The position numbers and the translations under genes were made by a program. From Clostridia bacterium (GTDB lineage Bacteria > Bacillota_A > Clostridia > Oscillospirales > CAG-272): a stretch of DNA of 8,059 nt. Within the stretch, counting starts at the first letter, position 1. Every line of letters starts with the position of its first letter. Where the stretch lies: positions 1-8,059 of the forward strand of contig JAFQLG010000101.1 in the NCBI GenBank assembly GCA_017414605.1. Direction: 5' to 3'. The notes beneath the pieces are model-generated. The model was given only the letters and a program-made list of their open reading frames with translations, was not told the DNA's origin and made no database searches. Below, in pieces: positions 5,476 through 8,059 of this stretch.

Positions 5476-5898
5476 ATGTTTACGGGTGAATACGAGCATA
5501 ACGTCGACGCAAAAAACAGAATATTCGTGCCCGCGCGCTTCAGAGAGGAGCTGGGCGAAAGCTTTATGGTAGCGCGCGATCTGCGCGGAGCAAGGCTCAA
5601 GCTGTTTTCGCTTGAGGGCTGGCAGCAGTACATAGCGCCTATAATGGAGCAGGAGAGAAGAATAGCCGAGCGAGCATTGCGCTATCTGCATAGAAACGCG
5701 ATGCAGGTCAGCCCCGATTCGCAGGGAAGAATACTTCTTTCGCGCGAGCTTCTGGACTATGCCGAGGTAGAAAAATGCGCAGTCATAGTTGGCTGCTCAA
5801 ATTACGTTGAGATATGGTCAAAGGCTAATTACGACAGAGAGCTTGAGGGCGAGGATAGCGAGGCTATCAGCCGCGAGCTTGAAAAGTTCGGACTTTGA
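5476..5898 (+). CDS. mraZ: Transcriptional regulator MraZ
   Basis: MraZ is the DNA-binding regulator at the head of the dcw cluster, forming a ring of SpoVT-AbrB-like domains that binds repeats before its own gene. The 140-residue protein has two such half-domains: [14 protein letters not shown] at residues 11-24 and [12 protein letters not shown] at 81-92. The start is placed at the ATG giving [13 protein letters not shown], the usual MraZ N-terminus, with AAAGGAG seven bases upstream. An in-frame start 45 bases earlier has no ribosome binding site and would add a non-conserved extension. Length is normal. rsmH follows after seven bases, so the two are co-transcribed and probably translationally coupled. 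Confidence 0.96.
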   Translation: MFTGEYEHNVDAKNRIFVPARFREELGESFMVARDLRGARLKLFSLEGWQQYIAPIMEQERRIAERALRYLHRNAMQVSPDSQGRILLSRELLDYAEVEKCAVIVGCSNYVEIWSKANYDRELEGEDSEAISRELEKFGL

Positions 5899-5905
5899 GG
5901 CGCTT

Positions 5906-6853
5906 ATGGCGGATAAGATAAACTTCAAGCACCGCTCGGTGCTGCTGGACGAATGCATTGAAGCGCTTGACATAAAGCCCTATGGCGTTTACGTTGACGG
6001 AACGGCGGGCGGCGGCGGTCACTCTCTTGAGATAGTTAAAAGACTTACCGAGGGCGGCAGGCTTATCGCCATAGACCGAGATGACGCGGCTATCGCGGCG
6101 GCAACGGAGCGGCTTTGCGATTTTAGCGAGCGAGTTACCTTTGTCAGAAGCAATTTTTCCTCTGTTGGCGAGGTTTGCGCCCGGCTGGGAATTGAAAAAA
6201 TAGACGGAATACTACTTGACCTCGGCGTGTCTTCCTATCAGCTGGACACCGCGGAGCGAGGCTTTACTCACAACACCGATGCGCCGCTTGATATGAGAAT
6301 GGACAGGCGCGGTGAGCTTGATGCCTATACGGTCGTCAACACCTACACGGAGGAAGAGCTCAAGCGCGTTATGTGGACTTACGGCGAGGAAAAGTTTGCG
6401 CCCAAGATAGCGGCGGCTATTGTCAGAAGGCGCGCGCAAAAGCCCATTGAAAGCACGGGCGAGCTCGTGGACGTCATAAAGAGCGCCATTCCCGCATCGG
6501 CGAGAGAGGGAGGACACCACCCCGCAAAGCGCACCTTTCAGGCGATAAGAATCGAGGTCAACGGCGAGCTTGATGCCATTGAGCCTGCGATAAGAGATGC
6601 GGTTTCGCTGCTCGGCGAGGGCGGCAGGATCGCCATTATAACCTTCCATTCGCTTGAGGACAGGATAGTTAAGCAGACCTATGCGGATCTTGCCAGCGGC
6701 TGCAACTGTCCGCGCAGTCTTCCCATATGCGTTTGCGGCAGAAAGCCCATAGTTAAGCTTGTAAATAAAAAGCCCATAACGCCAAGCTCCGAGGAGCTTG
6801 AGCAAAACCCCCGCTCCAGAAGCTCCAAGCTTCGCATAGCGGAAAAGATATAA
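5906..6853 (+). CDS. rsmH: 16S rRNA m4C1402 methyltransferase RsmH
   Basis: RsmH (MraW) N4-methylates C1402 in the decoding centre of 16S rRNA using S-adenosylmethionine. The 315-residue protein has the SAM-binding motif [11 protein letters not shown] (30-40) and the family signature [16 protein letters not shown]...PLDMRMD (105-133). It also has [14 protein letters not shown] (209-222) and [13 protein letters not shown] (244-256). Cys266/268 and Cys275/277 (CNCP...CVCGRKP) are a pattern usual in Firmicutes RsmH. The start is the ATG giving [16 protein letters not shown], preceded by GAGG that overlaps the mraZ stop; longer in-frame options would overlap mraZ heavily. Length is normal and no key motif is missing. 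Confidence 0.97.
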   Translation: MADKINFKHRSVLLDECIEALDIKPYGVYVDGTAGGGGHSLEIVKRLTEGGRLIAIDRDDAAIAAATERLCDFSERVTFVRSNFSSVGEVCARLGIEKIDGILLDLGVSSYQLDTAERGFTHNTDAPLDMRMDRRGELDAYTVVNTYTEEELKRVMWTYGEEKFAPKIAAAIVRRRAQKPIESTGELVDVIKSAIPASAREGGHHPAKRTFQAIRIEVNGELDAIEPAIRDAVSLLGEGGRIAIITFHSLEDRIVKQTYADLASGCNCPRSLPICVCGRKPIVKLVNKKPITPSSEELEQNPRSRSSKLRIAEKI

Positions 6854-6890
6854 CGACATTGCAATAAATAAATTTGATTTGGAGATAAAG

Positions 6891-7310
6891 ATGAAAAGGA
6901 ACACAAAGGTAAAGACCTGTGAGCGTCCCGCAACGGTGAACGTTGGCGGCGGCACGGGCGTTGACGTTTGCGGCTTGTATATAGATATGCTTTGCGAAAA
7001 GTTCAAGGATCGCGGCATCAGAACGTCAGGCGCACAAATCCAGAGCAACGGGGAGCTTTACCGTCAGCTTGAAAAAAAGGGAGCGCGCGGTATTGACGCC
7101 GAGGACTCCAAATACAAGAGCTTGAACATCAATGGCAGATCCTTTATGACCAGCGACGATTTCGCGGCATACTACAAGGATCTACGCGACTATAAAATGC
7201 CTCGCTTTTACTCTCGCGCGGAATCGGAGTATGAAGCGGCAAAGGCTTTGGCGGAAAAGGACGTGCAGGAATCGGGTAATTCGCCAAAAAAACTGTATGG
7301 CTTGCTATAA
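6891..7310 (+). CDS. Unrecognised 139-residue protein in the dcw cluster
   Basis: I do not recognise this protein. It sits between rsmH and the ftsL-like gene, 37 bases after rsmH, in the same direction and apparently the same transcript. It is highly charged, with no signal peptide or membrane segment, so it should be cytoplasmic. A glycine-rich NVGGGTGVDVCG stretch lies at residues 17-28, followed by a likely helix (29-41). The C-terminal third, from MPRFYSRAESEYEAAKALAEKD, is probably helical. Three cysteines (10, 27, 35) form no obvious metal site. The ATG follows GGAG by six bases; a TTG 12 bases earlier lies on top of that site and is rejected. Codon use resembles its neighbours, supporting a real gene. 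Position suggests a role in division or envelope growth, but that is guilt by association. Confidence 0.82.
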   Translation: MKRNTKVKTCERPATVNVGGGTGVDVCGLYIDMLCEKFKDRGIRTSGAQIQSNGELYRQLEKKGARGIDAEDSKYKSLNINGRSFMTSDDFAAYYKDLRDYKMPRFYSRAESEYEAAKALAEKDVQESGNSPKKLYGLL

Positions 7311-7366
7311 TCGGGCACATTAAGAGCCGCACAAAGAGCTTTTTTTCCTCTCTCAACAAGGAGGGA

Positions 7367-7786
7367 ATGGAAAAGTTCGCTCGCGAGTGGTTCGGAACGG
7401 ACGAGGAGGTAAGTGAGGGCGGAAAGAGAACAAGAATGCCACGCGGAGTCATTCCTGCTCTCGCAGTTGTAATGCTATCACTTATGCTTTGCGTTTGTGC
7501 AACCGTTATGGTAAGCCGTGCAGCAGCAAACGTCAGCTCGCTTGAGGATAGGATCGAGGATCTGACAGATGAGATAAACGACCTTGAGGGCAAGCTTGAG
7601 GTAAAGAACAATATGCTTGATATAAAGCGCATCGCCACCGAGGAGTATGGCATGATAAGCGCGGAATATGCATCGCACAGGTATCTCGACATTCGTGACG
7701 TTGAGGTCATCAAAAAGCACGAAACGAGCGCCTTTGACGAGAGCTGGCTCTCCGAGCTTTTGCGCGCTATCGGGCTTTTGGAATAA
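7367..7786 (+). CDS. ftsL: FtsL/DivIC-like cell division membrane protein
   Basis: FtsL is a bitopic divisome protein that pairs with DivIC/FtsB through an extracytoplasmic coiled coil. This 139-residue protein fits: a short basic cytoplasmic N-terminus (1-27), one membrane segment (about 28-50, VIPALAVVMLSLMLCVCATVMV), a coiled coil (54-85, SSLEDRIEDLTDEINDLEGKL), then IKRIATEEYGM (86-96), the usual post-coil motif. The sequence is poorly conserved in this family, so assignment rests on topology and on position after rsmH. DivIC/FtsB is the alternative. AAGGAGG lies only two to three bases before the ATG at 7367, unusually close; the next in-frame ATG at 7436 would remove most of the cytoplasmic tail. 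A terminator follows directly. Confidence 0.85.
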   Translation: MEKFAREWFGTDEEVSEGGKRTRMPRGVIPALAVVMLSLMLCVCATVMVSRAAANVSSLEDRIEDLTDEINDLEGKLEVKNNMLDIKRIATEEYGMISAEYASHRYLDIRDVEVIKKHETSAFDESWLSELLRAIGLLE

Positions 7787-7787
7787 G

Positions 7788-7845
7788 AAAAATAACGGAA
7801 ATTTTCAGCTCTTTGCAAGCGGGAGAAAATAGCCGTTATTTTTTT
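7788..7845 (+). terminator. Long rho-independent terminator after ftsL
   Basis: An 11-bp stem AAAAATAACGG/CCGTTATTTTT (7788-7798 with 7833-7843) continues inward, after a two-base internal loop, as ATTTTC/GAAAAT and then GCT/AGC, and ends in a T-run. It begins right after the ftsL stop and separates it from the rest of the dcw cluster. Confidence 0.88.
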
Positions 7846-7887
7846 GTAAAAAAGTGAAAAAATATTAGAAAAAATAGTAAAAAGCTA

Positions 7888-7916
7888 TTCAAAAAACGGC
7901 GCGTATATGATATAAT
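7888..7916 (+). promoter_or_regulatory. Probable sigma-A promoter for genes beyond the window
   Basis: A weak -35 TTCAAA (7888-7893) and a perfect -10 TATAAT (7911-7916) are 17 bases apart, preceded by A-rich runs that could act as an UP-like element. No gene begins in the remaining 143 bases; the likely target is the next dcw gene, for example a spoVD/ftsI-type transpeptidase. That identity is inference. Confidence 0.65.
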
Positions 7917-7968
7917 TATATTAAATATAGTTTTATTATGCCACAGCGGCGCAGGCAACGCGAAAAAA

Positions 7969-7983
7969 GGCGCGCGGCGCGCC
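7969..7983. repeat. Short GC palindrome in leader
   Basis: GGCGCG-CGG-CGCGCC forms a perfect 6-bp hairpin in the leader downstream of the promoter at 7888. There is no immediate T-tract. The flanking bases up to 8030 contain no gene that I can support. Confidence 0.4.
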
Positions 7984-8039
7984 CTATCACCCCTTTTATT
8001 CATACTTTTCGGGGGACAGGCATAGCATAATAAAGTGAT

Positions 8040-8059
8040 GAGTGAAGAGTGAAGAGTGA
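8040..8059 (+). repeat. GAGTGAA heptamer tandem repeat at the right edge
   Basis: Two full GAGTGAA units and a six-base partial unit run to the last base. The array is cut by the window edge, so its true length is unknown; such a repeat is a likely reason for an assembly to stop here. Confidence 0.75.

Noticed and set aside
6212..7048. 278-codon minus-strand open frame opposite rsmH
   Set aside because: It is the antisense shadow of rsmH and the following gene, whose plus-strand frames carry clear motifs or a good ribosome binding site.
7318..7347. AGAGC...GAGCT followed by T7 as a terminator between the unknown gene and ftsL
   Set aside because: The two segments are not complementary, so no stem forms; the T-run alone is not a terminator.
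7938..8030. 30-codon open frame starting MPQRRRQREKRR after the 7888 promoter
   Set aside because: There is no ribosome binding site, and the composition is that of the GC-rich palindrome it spans.

Overview
The window looks like part of a spore-forming Firmicute of class Clostridia, probably an uncultured gut-type lineage related to Oscillospirales or Christensenellales. The evidence is a SpoVAF-type germination protein, the Firmicutes-style start of the division and cell wall (dcw) cluster, strong AGGAGG-type ribosome binding sites, textbook sigma-A promoters, and GC-rich palindromic intergenic repeats of a kind I recall from gut Clostridia. It may be a whole short contig: both ends are cut, the right end inside a heptamer repeat.

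Left part (1-2372, minus strand). pdxY (B6 salvage kinase) is followed by an eda-kdgK operon. KdgK phosphorylates 2-keto-3-deoxygluconate and Eda splits the product into pyruvate and glyceraldehyde 3-phosphate, the last steps of hexuronate catabolism. Eda carries an extra C-terminal domain resembling the VOC (glyoxalase) fold. The operon has a perfect-consensus promoter (TTGACA-17-TATAAT) bracketed by a perfect 13-bp inverted repeat, probably the operator of an unseen regulator. The last ~120 bases of the visible kdgK have sharply higher third-position GC than the rest.

Middle (2373-5254, plus strand). nrdR, the ribonucleotide reductase repressor, has its own promoter and terminator and is divergent from pdxY. 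A spoVAF-like gene follows. From about 4612 to 5075 there is no gene; instead there are five related two-hairpin repeat units in both orientations, with other short palindromes between them. An orphan ribosome binding site lies just after the spoVAF stop.

Right part (5255-8059, plus strand). The dcw cluster begins with a sigma-A promoter, an array of MraZ-type boxes and a leader of about 185 nt. Then come mraZ, rsmH, an unrecognised 139-residue soluble protein, and a FtsL-like membrane protein. A strong terminator closes this short unit, and a new promoter follows, presumably for the next dcw genes beyond the window. The unknown gene between rsmH and ftsL is the best candidate for something undescribed; the repeat cluster and the Eda-VOC fusion come next.
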